Source: Blautia sp. MSJ-9 (GTDB lineage Bacteria > Bacillota > Clostridia > Lachnospirales > Lachnospiraceae). Taken from it: a stretch of 64,000 bases of DNA. A program made the position numbers and the translations under genes. The stretch lies in the NCBI RefSeq assembly GCF_018919065.1, contig NZ_JAHLQG010000043.1:124001-188000 (forward strand), given 5' to 3'. Of the stretch, positions 63,179 to 64,000 are shown one piece after another. Under the pieces are notes generated by a model, which did not search any database, had not been told where the DNA came from, and saw nothing but the letters and a program-made list of their open reading frames with translations. The number at the start of each line of letters is the position of its first letter. Position 1 is the stretch's first letter.

Positions 63179-63967
63179 ATGAGCGAGAAGAAAAGAGAAA
63201 TCTGCACCATCGTAAGCCAGGAGAGCATCGGTGCAGGTATTTACAGCATGTGGATCCAGACAGACAAGATCGCAGCAGATGCGAAACCGGGACAGTTTGT
63301 ATCCCTCTATACAAATGATAGATCAAAGATTCTGCCGAGACCGATCAGTCTCTGTGAGATTGACAGGGAGAACGGCAGACTTCATCTGGTATACCGTGTA
63401 ACCGGAGAGGGAACCGGAACAGACGAATTCTCCAGACTGAAAGCAGGAGACACTATCCCTGTACTCGGACCTCTTGGAAATGGTTTTTCTGTAGAGAAAG
63501 CCGAGGGAAAAAATGTATTTCTCATGGGCGGAGGAATCGGTGTTCCTCCGATTCTGGAGCTTGCAAAACAGATGAAATGTGAGAAGAAACAGATCGTAGC
63601 CGGATACCGTGACTGTCATACATTTCTGAGAGAGGAATTTGAAGCAGCAGGAATTCTCTACATTGCCACAGAAGACGGCAGTGTGGGAACAAAAGGCAAC
63701 GTTATGGATGCGATCAGAGAGAATGGCTTAAATGCAGATATCATCTATGCATGCGGTCCGACTCCGATGCTCCGTGCGATCAAGAACTATGCCGAAGAAA
63801 ACGGAATCGAATGCTATATTTCCCTTGAGGAACGTATGGCATGTGGAATCGGCGCCTGCCTTGCATGTGTGTGCAAGTCCAAAGAGAAAGATGCACACAG
63901 CAATGTGCATAACAAGAGAATCTGTAAGGACGGCCCGGTATTTCTTTCTACGGAGGTGGAAATCTGA
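63179..63967 (+). CDS. pyrK: Dihydroorotate dehydrogenase B, electron-transfer subunit
   Basis: This 262-residue FAD and 2Fe-2S protein passes electrons from dihydroorotate oxidation to NAD. The FAD-binding part has LPRPISLCEID, the NAD-binding part GGGIGVPPILELAKQM and YACGPTPMLRAI. The cluster cysteines lie in MACGIGACLACVCKS and RICKDGPVF. AGGAGGACAGC precedes the start. Its stop overlaps the pyrD start, so translation is coupled. Confidence 0.96.
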   Translation: MSEKKREICTIVSQESIGAGIYSMWIQTDKIAADAKPGQFVSLYTNDRSKILPRPISLCEIDRENGRLHLVYRVTGEGTGTDEFSRLKAGDTIPVLGPLGNGFSVEKAEGKNVFLMGGGIGVPPILELAKQMKCEKKQIVAGYRDCHTFLREEFEAAGILYIATEDGSVGTKGNVMDAIRENGLNADIIYACGPTPMLRAIKNYAEENGIECYISLEERMACGIGACLACVCKSKEKDAHSNVHNKRICKDGPVFLSTEVEI

Positions 63968-64000
63968 TGGATATGAGAGTAAATATTGCCGGCGTAGAAT
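63967..64000 (+). CDS. pyrD: Dihydroorotate dehydrogenase B catalytic subunit, start only
   Basis: The frame begins at the ATG overlapping the pyrK stop (TGATG) with GGAGGTGG upstream and runs off the window after 11 codons (MDMRVNIAGVE). The short N-terminus and the position after pyrK fit pyrD (PyrDB). Only the context supports the name. Confidence 0.75.
   Translation, partial: MDMRVNIAGVE

Overview
The window looks like chromosomal DNA from a gut Lachnospiraceae (Bacillota, Clostridia), most likely Blautia or a close relative. The evidence is A-rich coding with strong AGGAGG ribosome sites, the cysS-mrnC-rlmB-sigH block, stand-alone Spo0A-type and HrcA-type regulatory signals, and a GH31 alpha-glucosidase that resembles, from memory, the characterised Ruminococcus (Blautia) obeum enzyme Ro-alphaG1, including W169 and D307 at the same residue numbers. 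I could run no database search, so all family names come from motif reading and memory.

Region by region. 0-9 kb: a decayed PAS fragment, then carbohydrate genes (GH13 alpha-glucosidase, LysR regulator, phosphoketolase, 4-alpha-glucanotransferase) and two small unknown genes. 9-17 kb: pyruvate kinase, a YczE-like membrane protein, a GH38 alpha-mannosidase with a ROK sugar kinase, and tcdA. 17-21 kb: a decay zone with remnants of a sugar-uptake locus and an azlCD pair fused out of frame by deletion, flanking an intact rhodanese/PP-loop fusion. 20.8-23.3 kb: larB and larC for the nickel-pincer cofactor. 23.4-29 kb: an AT-rich accessory cluster with a LytTR response regulator, a GHKL sensor kinase, a secreted protein, two membrane subunits and an ABC ATPase. 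Its second transcription unit has a direct-repeat site with LytTR-like geometry and a perfect 17-bp hairpin against the ribosome site. 29-39.7 kb: GH31 glucosidase, sodium:alanine symporter, trmO behind a structured leader, aspartate kinase, a nuclease-helicase fusion and a secreted serine hydrolase. 39.7-45.3 kb: glycerol-1-phosphate dehydrogenase, ispF, cysS-mrnC-rlmB, sigH and tRNA-Thr(GGT). 45.7-52 kb: a broken leucine-rich-repeat surface protein, a DUF4258/YgiT toxin-antitoxin-like pair, glnS, an acidic membrane protein, maf and two HAD phosphatases. 52-64 kb: a large surface protein, htpG beside a perfect CIRCE operator, a stand-alone Spo0A C-terminal-domain protein with 0A boxes in its leader, DUF5721, degV, an acidic-tailed membrane protein, cspA and the start of a pyrC-pyrF-pyrK-pyrD operon.

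How it fits together. Alpha-glucan breakdown (GH13, GH31, malQ) and mannoside breakdown (GH38 plus ROK kinase) feed sugar phosphates to phosphoketolase and pyruvate kinase. Housekeeping genes for tRNA charging and modification, pyrimidines, isoprenoids and aspartate-family amino acids fill much of the rest. The most system-like unit is the LytTR/ABC cluster at 23.4-29 kb. A family of short inverted repeats sits between many of the genes. Several intergenic regions carry clean sigma-A promoters (up to a perfect TTGACA-N17-TATAAT for cspA) and strong intrinsic terminators.
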